Shown in pieces: positions 44,912 through 56,225 of a DNA stretch of 64,000 bases. Every line of letters begins with the position of its first letter. Within the stretch, counting starts at the first letter, position 1. The position numbers were made by a program, and so were the translations under genes. The stretch comes from Ephydatia muelleri (Eukaryota; Porifera; Demospongiae; Spongillida; Spongillidae), in NCBI GenBank assembly GCA_013339895.1, contig JABACO010000002.1, positions 3,119,996 to 3,183,995 on the forward strand, written 5' to 3'. The notes under the pieces were generated by a model. That model was not told the origin of the DNA. It worked only from the letters and a program-made list of their open reading frames with translations, and made no database searches.

Positions 44912-45535
44912 AGTTGTTCAAAGAGCCCAATAACAGGACCATCCTTGATTTCTCCTCCTCCAAGGAGACGCCCTCACCTCCATCATCATGAGAGACGGAG
45001 GGTTTTCCGTCCTCATCTGTGGAGTAGTCAAGCTGTATGGAAGAGCAGGCATGTATTGTTATGTCATCTGGGTCGAATATGACTTCGATCATTGAAATAT
45101 GCCTCCAATGGACTAAGGTGTTATTGTATATAACCCAAATTTGTGTTTCTTTTTCATTTTTAAGAATTGTAGAAAGCTCTCTCAGTGTGTTTCTCCTATG
45201 TTTCTTATGTTTTATATTTGAAACAATAAAATAGTCTGTGGGATCCATATGTTTTTCTGGCCAAACGGCATCATATTTTTCATACGTTTGGCATGCTTTG
45301 TTTCTAGCATTGCCTCTACTTATCAGAACTGTCTCATGTTCTGGAATTGGTTTAGGTAGCGGAGGAAATACGAAAGCTGTTACACAGTCTATTCCCAGTC
45401 CATCGTGTTGTCTACTATTTTCCCATTTGTGTATCATTTGTTTTTGTATTGTTTCAATATTGCGCACAAGCGCAAACGGGGAGAGCTCATTGTTTTCATC
45501 TTCCATTGGAGGTAAATTATATGGTTTTCTGAAAT
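44912..45535 (-). CDS. Unrecognised protein exon of about 207 residues
   Basis: A long unique minus-strand frame preceded by a good acceptor (TTATATTTCAG). It carries ordinary, non-repetitive composition: NLPPMEDENNELSPFALV, then GIDCVTAFVFPPLPKPIPEH, VLISRGNARNKACQTYEKYD, MDPTDYFIVSNIKHKKHRRN, WVIYNNTLVHWRHISMIEV and an acidic tail (STDEDGKPSVSHDDGGEGVS). No domain is recognised. The last residues before the stop (WVDYNITKRK) come from element F, so the normal C-terminus or splice site was probably overwritten. Alternation of hydrophobic strands (IHACSS, IFDPDD) suggests an alpha-beta fold. It may be a host gene remnant or part of a larger transposon. Confidence 0.5.
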
Positions 45536-45764
45536 ATAAGTTTAGTGAGTTTGTTTTGTACATGTATATGTACTTTTTTTCTGGCTTCGTAGGCTAAGAG
45601 TAGTTTAGATAATATATTTGTTTACAACCTTTTGCGGTTAGGTACCATACACTTGCACAAATACATGAATCACAAAATGATAACCAACATACAATGTGGT
45701 TTGAGATTTCCATCCTGGTTTCTTTATCCATCACATACACAGTTTCCAGTCAAAAAATCTCTTC

Positions 45765-45815
45765 CTATTCGCGACCGGTTTCGGAGTACTTTACTCCTTC
45801 TTCAGGCAGATGGAA
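45765..45815 (-). ncRNA. Hammerhead-core-like motif
   Basis: Minus strand: CTGAAGA, an unpaired A, a six-base stem GGAGTA/TACTCC closed by a 3-base loop, then GAAAC. CTGANGA-stem-GAAA is the hammerhead ribozyme core and also a hallmark of Penelope-like element ends. A matching stem III and cleavage site were not found, so this may be a remnant or chance. Confidence 0.3.
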
Positions 45816-45828
45816 GTAATCATAATAA

Positions 45829-45907
45829 TAATTCTGGTGACCCTGGACAGAATTGAGTACAGCAGTTCACCAGACCTTACTTACGCTTAGCGATGATGTA
45901 ATCCACC
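45829..45907. mobile_element. Element F, single arm
   Basis: One arm ending TAATCCACCC, followed by the usual flank seen beside the SH3 exon copies. Confidence 0.5.
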
Positions 45908-46019
45908 CATGGCTGCGTAACGAGAGAGGGAATATAGCACACACTTTCTATATGATACATAAACACCATTGCTGCTAAGCAACACCATGTGCAACACCAA
46001 TCACATCTTTGTAGCTTAC

Positions 46020-46075
46020 TTTGGAGTCTTGGCCTCGAAATTATACAAAGCCTTCGCCATTTTAGCAGATGGTGG
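46020..46075 (-). CDS. First SH3-domain exon, sorbin-like (copy C)
   Basis: Encodes PPSAKMAKALYNFEAKTP with acceptor TTACAG and donor GTAAGC. It is flanked by the same minisatellite (46280-46478) and candidate upstream exon (46479-46575) as copy B. In this copy the upstream exon is frameshifted. Confidence 0.5.
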
Positions 46076-46279
46076 CTGTAAATGGATGACAGAGGAAGAG
46101 GCTTAGCGTGTAGATACAAATACACTCCTGTCTGCCAGAGCTGTGCCTTGTACCAAGTGTTAAAATAACCCATGAATTCAAGTCTGCCTTTCTAGGACAC
46201 AAAATACTGTCTCCATTTAGCTAGGCCAACCACTGGTTATGTGTGGATTTGTCCAGCTGAATGTCCATCTCTCCTCCCT

Positions 46280-46478
46280 CCCTCACTGCCACACCCCTTA
46301 CCTCCCATTGCCACACCCCTTACCTCCCATTGTCACACCCCTTACCTCCCATTGCCACACCCCTTACCTCCCATTGCCACACCCCTTACCTCCCATTGTC
46401 ACACCCCTTACCTTCCATTGCCACACCCCTTACCTCCCATTGCCACACCCCTTACCTCCCATTGCCACACCCCTTACC
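46280..46478. repeat. 22-bp minisatellite, nine units
   Basis: Same TGCCACACCCCTTACCTCCC unit as 30460-30592. Its distal end overlaps the donor of the candidate exon at 46479. Confidence 0.85.
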
Positions 46479-46749
46479 TTCTGTCAAGGTTTTGTTTATC
46501 TTCTCTGCTTCTATCCTCTCCAACACACTGCTGGGGCTGATCTGGACTGACAAACTTCCTGGAGGATATTAGAGCTCTCGATGAAAATGCAAATCCCCAT
46601 GGTCACTTCCCTTGCCCTCCCTCCCTCTCCCCCTCTCCTCCCTCTCCTCACCGCTCCTCCTGAGGTATCTCTGATGTCAGCAGTGGGTGGATCATTTTCG
46701 CATGTTTGTGTTGCTCGACTTGCACTGTAAGGAACAGACGATTAATAGA

Positions 46750-47300
46750 GGGACATGAGTGATGGAGGAGTGATGGAGGAGTGATGGTGGAGTGATGGAG
46801 GAGTGATGGTGGAGTGATGGAGGAGTGATGGTGGAGTGATGGAGGAGTGATGGTGGAGTGATGGAGGAGTGATGGAGTGATGGAGTGATGGTGGAGTGAT
46901 GGAGGAGTGATGGTGGAGTGATGGAGGCGTGATGGCGTGATGGCTGCGTGATGGTGGGGTGATGGGGGTGATGGCGCAGTGCCGGCGTGCTGGCCACGTG
47001 CTGGCGGCGTGCTGGCGGGGTGATGGCGGCGTGCTTGCGCCGTGCTGGTGGCGTCTGCGCCGTGCTGGGCGGCGTGCTCCCCGGGTGCTGGCGGCTTGCT
47101 CCCGGTGGTGCTGGCGGCGTCTCCGGGGTGCTGGCGGCGTTCTGGCGGCGTCCTGGCGAGTGAAGGAGGAGCTGATGGGGCGTGATGGTGGGTGCTGGGA
47201 GTGATGAGTGAGGAGGAGTTCTGGAGTGAAGGAGGAGTGATGGGGATGCTGGAGGAGTTATGTGGGGTGACTGAGAAGTTAGGAGGCGTGATGGAGGAGT
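46750..47300. repeat. Minisatellite with diverged GC-rich part
   Basis: Units of GATGGAGGAGTGATGGTGGAGT to about 46930, then GCGTGCTGGCGG-like units to about 47160, then the first type again. The shift in composition suggests a local burst of substitution (A to C or G) or recombination. Confidence 0.75.
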
Positions 47301-48360
47301 GATGGAAAATTATTTAAGTGTCACTGCAGTGATGACTAATTACACTATAGCATCATCTGATTTCAAATCATAATTTTTTTATTACTGATTTGCAGGTTAG
47401 TCCCACCTGGTAAGAAGCCAGCCCCTCTCTGTCTGGGCCGCTGATTCCTTGCAGCTGTTTGATAGTGATGTCAGACAGTGTTTTAAACACTGCTTTGTAT
47501 TGTACTCCTCTGATTCCACATGGCAACATGCTCAGCTCGGTCTGTGCTATAGTTGCTTTGACTTGTGCTTTCTTTCTCACCATTCATGTGCAGCCTATAT
47601 TGCTTCTGTGTGCTCCTCCAGTTTGGATACAGGGATAACCAGTAACTTGCCCAGGCACTTTGGTGCTCTTCTCAACAGCCATGCTCTTCCATCGGATGCC
47701 ATATCTGCACACTCTGTAATATTTCAACGTAGCCTGATGACATAATTTGGAAGCGAGGGGACGAAGCTTACCACGTATGAACGTTAGAAAGTTGCTCTAA
47801 TAATATAAGTATCTTGTAAAACTTGGAAACCTTCCTCCCAGTTCCATGCAATAAGCTGAAAAGGTCTTGTCAATAATCAAATCAATCAAATCAAGCTCAT
47901 AATCGATTACTGTAGGACCAATTGATTTGGAATGGTGCCCACTCCCGCACCCACCCGGTATAAATGATTAATAATATGCAGTGTTTTCTTTTTTCTCGTT
48001 GCTGTATGTACGGCTTTCACTGTCAATTGTGATCACTGGCGCTATCACTGATGGCTACTTAATATTCATTCATGAATATTATCTAGCCCCCCCCCCCCCC
48101 CATTTTGGTGATAGACTACGGCCATGCTTTTGAATCCCTCCCCTATTTCGGTAATTGCGGAGTTCAATTATTATAATTATAGCTGCACGTATACATGTAT
48201 TTGTATTAAACTATCTTTCGATATCGTTGGAGTATCGACGACAAATGGTTGATCAAGGTAGTGATGTGTTTGAATAATGTCTAATGTCCTGAAGCCAGCA
48301 CGTTTCCAGTGAAGTCCTCTGAGGCGGCGTGACAGAGACGCGCTTTTAGCTGCTTATAAT
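47301..48360. other. Duplicated flank, block C fragment, no firm gene
   Basis: 47310-47490 matches 31436-31620. A minus-strand open stretch (47368-47583) containing VFKTLSDITIKQLQGISG is shared by both copies and may be an exon, but no family was recognised. 48046-48078 is a degenerate form of the 48-base hairpin followed by a C-run. 48170-48360 is block C. Confidence 0.4.
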
Positions 48361-48369
48361 TTTGGGGCT

Positions 48370-49060
48370 TGTGTTTCTGCAATGAACGTGAGAAGTCTTG
48401 TTTCCACAATGCGAAGAGTTGAGGAGCAAAAAGGAGTGGGCTCTATGTTTGTAATTGTGCAACATGCAAGTCTGCCAAGAGGGCATGCTTCTATTCGTAT
48501 TCAGCAGTATGTAGGCATCATAACATGTATGGGACTAGTACTGCTGAGGGCCAATGAGATGGACAGAGAATTAAGAGTGTGCATGTATCGTCCCACCCTT
48601 TTCAAAACATCAGTGGTATAACTGAGCAGGGACACTGTTCCAAAGTTAGTGCTCCAGAATTCCAACCGTTCCAAAATAGTTGGCCCTACTGTCACCATCA
48701 GGTAAAACAGCCAAATGAAAGGGGTTTCATGACTTCAAATGATACATTTGCAGAGCTTATGGGGCTCTGCTCCAGATCCCGATGGGAGAGCTTGCAGAGC
48801 TCGCCCATACCCCCTCGCTGGGGCGGAAGTAGTACCCCCCTCCCGCACCCACCCGGTATAAATCATTCATAATATGCCGTGTTTTTATTTCTCGTTCCTG
48901 CATGTACTGCCCTTACTGTTACGATGTTCAATTGCGTGGTAGCTGTACCATGGATAACTGGCATTACCACGTACAGATGGCTGCTTAATATTCATTCATG
49001 AGTATTAAGTAGCCATCTGTGGGAATAATCTGTGCCCCCCCCCCCCCCCCCCCGCACAGG
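48370..49060. repeat. Repeat block B, third copy
   Basis: Same order as 32000-32630: conserved tail, GC-rich module, hairpin (48974-49020), C-run, then the CAGGGCCGCC terminus of hAT family 1. Here no family 2 element is inserted, so it gives the empty site for 32631-33376. Confidence 0.6.
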
Positions 49061-49556
49061 CAGGGCCGCCAAGAGCCAGCCCAGGCCCGGGGCAAAATTT
49101 TTTCTAATGAATTAATAATACATTAGTGTATAATACTGTTGTTTGCCATTTGTGTTATGTACAAAGCAAATTTAAAAAAAGAAAAACATAAACATAAACA
49201 TACAGTACGCACAAATTATCAATTGAAGGGAGTGCCGACAGCAGCCTTGCGCGCTTTTTTGTTTGCGAAGGTTTCTATTATTTCATTACTGAAAATCTAG
49301 TTGCTTTGCCAACTGCCAATGTTCCTATAAAGAAGTCAACCGATCTGGCACGTAGTTGATCGGAGATAGTTCTTAATTCTTTTTAGAACACTAAAAGATC
49401 GTTCTGCTTCAGCTACTGTAACGGGCAACGTGCAGTACATGCGAAGAGCTACGCAACAGTTGGGAAAAATAACCTTCAATGATGTTTCTGCTAGCGCATT
49501 GAGCAGCTGAATGGGATTTAAAGGTTTTTCCCCTAAGTTACTTGTATATATATATG

Positions 49557-50423
49557 CGGGGTTGCCGAAGGCCAGTCCGGCCTGCCAGGTCGGCCTGCCA
49601 GGCCGGACATTCAGCTTGGCCTGGCAGGCCGGACCGTGACCTGACAGGCCGGCAGGTCGGGATCCACCCACTTATTATAATAAATGGGACAGTTTCCGCG
49701 AAAATTGCCCCACGGTTAAAATGTTTTAACCGTGGGGCAATTTTCGCGGAAACTGTCCCAAATTATTCATTCATTTTGCGATGTCATAGCTATATAGAGT
49801 AATAATAGTTATTTCAATCAGCTGGTAATATAATTAATGGTTACAATTTACAAATTACAGATACAGAAACTGAGTCTGAGATACATAACATGCAGTGATG
49901 CAAACAGCGCGCTTGCTATCTAATTAACCATGCATTGTGCTTCAGCATGACACACGCCTCCAAACGTTGAGGGAGAAGGTTCCATCTCTGGCGCTGTTGA
50001 ATCAGCTTAGCTCGCGAAAACACCTGCTCGGATGGAGCTGAAGAAGCAGGAATAGCTAAATACTTCCTGGCAAGCTTTGCTATTGGGGGGAATTGCCCAT
50101 CGTGCATTTTCCACCACGCTAGAGGGTCAATAGGGGAATTTGCATCTATGACTCCGGCCTCAGGAACAAGCAGCCATGCATCATACTCCCCCTGAACTGC
50201 GGCTCTCTGAAGGGCACCTGCAGCTGCTTCTGAAGTGTCTTTCCTCATCCGGCGACGTTTGTGGTTAACTATTAATTTTTAATAAATTGTTTAATAATAC
50301 TGTAATGTTTTGTGGTTAGCCATGTAAGTTGTTTAATCATATCAATTTATCCGACCTGGCAGGCCGGGCCTTTCAGGCCGGCCGGTCACAGGCCGGACCC
50401 CGGCCTGACTTTCGGCAACCCTG
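49557..50423 (-). mobile_element. hAT family 2 element nested in hAT family 1
   Basis: Ends read CGGGGTTGCC and (inverted) CAGGGTTGCC, with GGCC-rich subterminal sequence. The right flank is CTTGTATG. The left flank is the same 8 bases expanded by a (TA)4 run, so a typical 8-base hAT duplication. The empty site is present at 33972-33982 (TTACTTGTATGAATGG). A minus-strand frame (50248-49916) reads DPLAWWKMHDGQFPPIAKLA, then YLAIPASSAPSEQVFSRAKL and RWNLLPQRLEACVMLKHN. This is the hAT C-terminal dimerisation domain, BED/Ac type. The catalytic part is deleted. Confidence 0.8.
49685..49760. mobile_element. Perfect 37-base palindrome with 2-base loop
   Basis: Arms 49685-49721 and 49724-49760 are exact reverse complements separated by TG. 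The palindrome lies in the family 2 element and is absent at the equivalent place of the copy at 32631 (near 32710-32730), so it appears to be a tiny foldback insertion. Confidence 0.8.
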
Positions 50424-51349
50424 CTTGTATGAATGGCTTTTAGATGCATTATCTCCTGAACAAGTTAGGAAGAAACATCACCAGCGTGCTGAGATACAAA
50501 GAACTTTGCCTTTTCTTCCACTTCACTTTCATTCATATTCAAGTACTTCCATAGGAAACCAAACATGGACTCCAGTGCATGTATTGATTCAGAGCGATTA
50601 GTCATGTTTCCAATTACACAGTCCAGATAGCACGTAGAATACGATTTTCTGAAAATGGACTTCCTGGCTAACATTGGGATCATCTTGCGCACTCAGGCTT
50701 TCATCAGCAAACCGCTTCCGCTTCCTTTGTCTACGTTCAGGCAACATCGGCTCTATACCAGTGTTTTCTGCTACAAGCTGACGAATTGCATCCCTCTGTT
50801 TCCTCAGCTGCTTTAGATCTTCAATAAGACTTTGTATGTTTCCAATTTCAACATCCAAAGTTGCACTTCTGGCTTGCAATACTTTATTTCTGTAGTCGAT
50901 GGCTCTCATAACCTTAACCCATATGGATGCCATCAGTATGTATTGAAATGATTCAACATACGATTTAATCCCGTGGATTAGATCGTATTTCAGCTGTTAG
51001 GTTTAGTTTTTCTAAGGCACTCAATATACCTGGAAGATGGGCAATAACAGGCCCAACACTCTCAATCCGAGCAGACCAACGTGTCGCGGACATACCGTGC
51101 AAGGAGCACCCTATAGCTATGTGTTTTTGCAAAATTTCTCACCGTTGTGGGCTGCAGCTGAACAGAGTGTATAACCTCTGGATTATACCAAAAAAGGTGA
51201 TGACTTCAGGACGATACTCTGCAGCAGAAACCCCGCATACGTTTAGACTGTGGCAAGCACAGGGGCAAAACTTTGCCAAAGGATTCTTCTGTATGATACG
51301 GGCTTGGGCACCCTGTATGAACCACTCATGTTAGATCCGTTGTCGTAAC

Positions 51350-51545
51350 CTCACTGCAAATAAGTTGAATTCAAAATTGGTATTCTCAATGATAAATACT
51401 ATTTTTAAACGATTGGTTTAAAGCGTAAACCAAGTCAAATTTAAACCAAATTGCTGCGTTTAAGGATTAAACCACAAAATTGGTTTGACATTTTGGTTTA
51501 ACCGTGAAACCAGTTAAAATTTAAACCACTGGTTTAATTCACTGG
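51350..51545. other. GGTTTA-rich segment replacing the hAT core
   Basis: About 195 AT-rich bases with many spaced GGTTTA/TAAACC motifs. In the other copy, the corresponding place (34905-35285) holds the transposase catalytic core. It could be a small non-autonomous element or a deletion-filler. No clear terminal repeats. Confidence 0.4.
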
Positions 51546-51862
51546 TTTACCATTGCAACCAAGAATGCCCAGAAAATTACCATTGTTTGGGTCCCCAGTC
51601 CTTTGAGAATCACCTCTGAATGCCAAGCCCCTTTCTCCAAGGAACAAAACTACTTGTAGAATTCTGTGCAACAGTGCCTTCCATATTGCAGTTTCGATCT
51701 CGATACTTCTGTTTAATTGCACTGAAATTGTGGCGCTGCATCCAATAACCTTTTGGAAATTCCTCCAAGCAACATAAATTTTTTTAATAACTAATGCTTT
51801 CTTGATGTTCTGGAATCCTGTCGTATAGCTTTTTCCACTTGTTATCGTTAGAATAGCCAGTA

Positions 51863-51865
<3 letters not shown>

Positions 51866-51906
<41 letters not shown>

Positions 51907-53562
51907 TGATTGATTGCATACATATAAACACACATACATATGCAAAAAGGCAAGTAGTGGCACAATGTGTACGTGCACTTACAAACTGCCTAAACATGGA
52001 AGGGATATAACATACAAAAGGGTGATAGGTCAACAGATCTAAGTCGGGTACGAAAAACTGTAATGTTCAATGAAATGACAACATCATGGGGTAAGTGGTT
52101 CCATATAGGTATCACACGTTCAGTGAAAAAATGCGCTCGGAATGCATGATGGGGTAAATGTTTGGATCGCAGGATACAAGGATGACCTCGGATGGAATAA
52201 GACCTAACCGGTTTGGTGAAAAAACTCTCAAAAGGTAAATCAACCAGGTTATTATAGATCTTGTAGCACATGACAAGGTCGTAGAAGACTCTCCTGTACT
52301 CTAAGGACTGTAAACCCAGGTTCGCAAGGCGATCATCATAATCCATATATGGTACACCAGCACGTTTGAGTATGGCACGAGTGAAAAATCTCTGAACGCG
52401 TTCAATACATTGAATATTTTTATGGAACCAGGGATTCCAAACTTGGGTATTACTTTCCAGAAGGGGACGAACATACACCTTATACAGACGCACAAGGAGA
52501 GACACATCGTTAGAATGAAAGCATTTTAAGAGAAGACAACTCCTATTGAAAGCCATGGCGGCAATATTTGAGCAGTGCATACTTGGCGTAAGATCTGAAT
52601 TCAAACACACCCCAAGATCTCTTATAGATGATACAAATTGCAAAGGAATACCAGAAAGTGAGTAAGGTGAAGTAGGCTCATAACCATGAGAACCAAAGGA
52701 AATGACAGAGCACTTGGAATAAGCAACAGTCAGTTGCCATGTCTTGGACCATGAACAAAATTGATTTAAGGATTGCATAAGTGGTGTATTTTGATTTTCA
52801 GTATAACCAAGATACAGTTTTGTGTCATCGGCAAAGATTTTAATGCCAGCTGGAGATTGGACATGGTTAGGAAGGTCATTGACATATAGCAGAAACAAGA
52901 GAGGGCCAAGGACAGAACCCTGAGGTACACACTGGTGATGGATTTAGGAGATGATACATCAAGTCCTACATATACGCATTGTGTGCGGTCGTTTAAAAAG
53001 GCTCTTATCCACTGAAGTAAGTTTGATTTAAAGCCATAAGCCTCAACCTTTAGCAATAATTTCGAATGGGAGACAGTGTCAAAGGCCTTAGCAATATCAG
53101 TATACACAACATCCACCTTCTTGCCATTGTCAACATTCAAAGTCCAGTTGTTCAGAGTTATCAATAACTGAGTACAAGCAGAACGCCGAGAGAGGAAACC
53201 AAATTGATCCTGTGAGATAAGATTATGAGTACGCAGAAAGGATATCATAGAAGATGATATAATACTTTCCATAACTTTACAAAGGATACACGTTTGTGAG
53301 ATAGGTCTATAGTTACTGGGCTGTTTACGTGAACCCTTTTTAAAGACAGGACATACAAAAGCAGTCTTCCAAACTAAGGGTATATGTCCTGTACTCATAG
53401 ACATCTCAAAAAGGAGTGATAATGGGAAAGCAATAGCTGGGGCTAAAGACTTTAAGAAAAAAGCGGGGAAGCCATCAGGAGTTTTAGAACATTTTTAGGG
53501 CAATGATTTTAAAGTCTTAAGAACCTTGTCAAATGGGAAGAGAACACAGTTTAGGGATTTGT
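51866..53562 (-). mobile_element. Non-LTR retrotransposon, 5'-truncated, with (TCAA)n tail
   Basis: On the minus strand, a reverse transcriptase: FPFDKVLKTL (one in-frame stop follows), KTPDGFPAFF, VFKKGSRKQPSNYRPIS, then LISQDQFGFLSRRSACTQLL, TDIAKAFDTVSH. After a frameshift near 52900 come FADDTKLYLG (the catalytic FADD), a thumb region, and GVPYMDYDDRLANLGLQSLE. This pattern fits CR1/L2/Rex-type LINE elements. The 3' end is a run of about 12 CAAT units. The insertion site in hAT family 1 is exact: compare the intact site at about 12946. There is at most a 1-base target duplication. Confidence 0.82.
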
Positions 53563-54110
53563 TGAAGCTAGTAAAGAGTGATTCATATTGGAAGACGGGG
53601 TAAAGAGCCGACAAGGAAAGCAAAATAATGCTTGTTTGCTTTCGCTCCCGACTAGCCAATCACATTTGGCAGTTTATAACATAGAATAGTATTTGGAAAC
53701 ACCCTGTTGGAAGAATCATTAGGAAACTGTAGCGGAAGCCTTTTAGAGCCTCTTCTAACAGCTTCTTCTACTTTCTCCCTCGTGGGCACCTCTCCCTTAA
53801 TAAAGATACCAATATCAACACCAGCTACTACCACTAAGGCCTCCGCATCAGGAGTCTCCGGTCCTTCGGTCCATCACTGCATCCAGCAGCATCGATATCT
53901 GGTTCGGATCGAGGCAAGCACCTCTTCAGGCTCTTCTTCAATCTCAAGCAGGTCTTCTTCATTCAGTACCCCTTCAGTACGCATTAACTTTTCCCTTCTT
54001 TTCTGGGCGCCTGATTTGTGATGATAGCTCATTTCTTGCCGCTCGTTAAATAGAAAGTATAAACCAAGACGCTGATTGGTTACTACCGTTCCAAAATAGT
54101 TAGCCCTACA

Positions 54111-54977
54111 GTCATCATCAGGTAAAACAGCCAAATCAAAGGGGTTTCATGACTTCAAAAAGATAAAGTTGCGGAGCTTCTAGGGCTCCGCGCCAGACCC
54201 CGATGCATATGTGGAAGCTTGCAGAGCTCGCCCATACCCCCTCGCTGGGGCGGAAGTAGTACCCCACTCCCGCACCCACCCGGTATAAATCATTAATAAT
54301 ATGCCGTGTTTTTATTTCTCGTTCCTACATGTACTGCTTTCACTGTCACGATGTTCAGTTGCGTGACAACTGGCGTTACCACATAATATTCATTCATGAA
54401 ATTAAGTAGCCCCACCCCCTCCCCCAATTTTGGTGATTCACTGCGGCAGTGACTATATCCGTGACTACGGCCATGCTTGAATCTTGCACTCGGGAAGGGA
54501 ATCCTTGGCTGATTAATTAAGAGCACATTAAATGTATGGCGTTGAATGATAGCTGCACGTACATGTATTTGTATTAAAAAGATCTAGCTATCTTTCGATA
54601 TCGTTGGAGTATCGACGACTTATGGTTGATCAAGGTAGTGATGTGTTTGAATAATGTCTAATGTCCTGAAGCCAGCACGTTTCCCGTGAAGTCCTCTGAG
54701 GCGGACGCGGCTTTTAGCTGCTTATAATTTTGGGGCTTGTGGTGTTTCTGCTAAAAATGAATAGGCTTAATTGGCTTGGCTCGCCAATAGTAGTCACCTC
54801 TGTGACGTGGGTGTTCATGGGCCACACCATCCTCCTCGCGTTCCTCCAGCTGAGGGATTCCGCTCTCTTCCATCGAACGTATTTGGCTCTAAAGTTGAAG
54901 GTGGCTGTCATTTCTATTTTCCAGGCATACATGTCAGTTTGACATAAAAACAACACATGCGTACCTAAATTGCGCTG
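54111..54977. repeat. Repeat block C, fourth copy
   Basis: Inverted relative to 11568-12430 and complete. It includes the GC-rich module at 54150-54280 and the conserved unrecognised frame at 54714-54956. Confidence 0.55.
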
Positions 54978-55145
54978 ATAGGGTGTGTAACCGATTTCAG
55001 GTTTTGTAGGTTAATCGCGATTACCTATTTTGTTACTATAATGACTATTTGTCAGTTGAGGCATACAATAGTGCGTAATGCCTGTTTAAATTTCATTGTC
55101 GTAGAATTAATGAGATGTTATTTTCGATTGACTCGCGCGCAACGT
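54978..55145. mobile_element. AGGGTGTG-end element, truncated copy
   Basis: Starts AGGGTGTGTAACCGATTT and follows the 460-bp element to about 55145. It then switches to the 265-base repeat with its upstream flank. Confidence 0.55.
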
Positions 55146-55258
55146 TACATGTGGAGAAGAAAGTAGCACATGGGAATTCCAGAGTGTCACATGATATGGT
55201 GTGTTCCATACATGGTGTATCAATGGGTTTAACTGCTCACGGCTTGTTACGCTCATTA

Positions 55259-56016
55259 CGCGACATCATCGAGGAAGTAAAAATTATGCACTCTTTTTTT
55301 AAATAAAAGGTGTCTGTGGGGTCTAAAAAAGAGGTTAGACATATTATTTTCCGCAGACCATCTCGTATTATTAAAAATTCAGTGAGTTGAATACTAATGA
55401 GCGAGATGATAATAAACAAGTAGCGCGTAATGAAATTCACAACAAACACTTCGAAACGTTTACATAACTCAAACGAATAATAGTGTACAAATGGCCTCTG
55501 GGCGCAAGAAGAACAAAGGCAAATGGTATCACAAAAGCGCAATAGTCATATACAAAGGGCCTCTGGGCGCAAGAACAAATAAGATACAAGAAGCGGCCCT
55601 TATCTAACACTAAGCAAACTATGGTTCAGAACAGTTATTTTAGCAAGAAGTGTTTGTTTACACAGTCTAAAGATGGCACCAGTAGGCTAAAAGGTAAAGA
55701 ATGTATTCTTGAAAATCAAACAGACAGTGTAAAAGCAGAAGACGAGATATTTTATATTTAGAGGTATCAATACGCGTAGAATCAAAATATGATTCTTTAT
55801 CTTGGATGCGGTACAAAATTATGGTCAAATTGAATAAATATTTAAAAAGTACCCCTGTTAACTTGACATTTTTGACTAATTGTTAAGCTGCACAATGTTC
55901 CTTTTTATAGCCAACATAGCTGGTAGATTTCTACACATTGTGGTATTGTGGGCATGAATGTAATGTTATTCATTAAGAAGCCATTAACGTTCACTTCCTC
56001 GATGGTGTCGCGGACT
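55259..56016. mobile_element. Harbinger-like non-autonomous element, 758 bases
   Basis: Inserted in the 265-base repeat. The left end is CGCGACATCATCGAGGAAGT and the right end carries its inverted counterpart (CGCGACACCATCGAGGAAGT) plus four more bases. It is flanked by TTA on both sides, where the empty sites (about 37456 and 40612) have one TTA, that is, a 3-base target duplication as made by PIF/Harbinger elements. The interior has no transposase, only a 101-codon unrecognised frame. Confidence 0.7.
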
Positions 56017-56225
56017 TTAATGACATCAGTGTATATTGACATCTTTGTATTCAGCATTATTTACTGCATTGGAGAAAAAAACTGGGCATTACATGGTGAA
56101 CAATGGGTTTATGAACAAGTCAAGATTGTTTGCTCCAGAAGATGTGTAAATCATTTTGTCCGCTTGCATATTCTGGAAGACATGTTCATCATACGGCTAT
56201 ATGTTCTTGAGTTTCCACGATAAGT

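Larger units (their letters stand above)
49061..54110 (-). pseudogene. hAT family 1 transposase copy carrying two nested insertions
   Basis: Minus strand. The N-terminus at about 54030-53660 contains KSGAQKRREK and IGIFIKGEVPTRE. A retrotransposon interrupts at 53562-51866. The copy then resumes with TGYSNDNKWKKLYDRIPEHQ, IEIETAIWKALLHRILQVV and GERGLAFRGDSQ. The catalytic core is largely replaced by 195 bases of GGTTTA-rich sequence (51350-51545). Helical segments (IQSLIEDLKQLRKQ) remain at 50933-50690. A family 2 hAT is inserted at 49557-50423. The dimerisation domain survives as LPVTVAEAERSFSVLKRI then KNYLRSTTC near 49430-49340, in the normal orientation, unlike the copy at 33417. The terminus is at 49061. 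Inactive. Confidence 0.75.
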
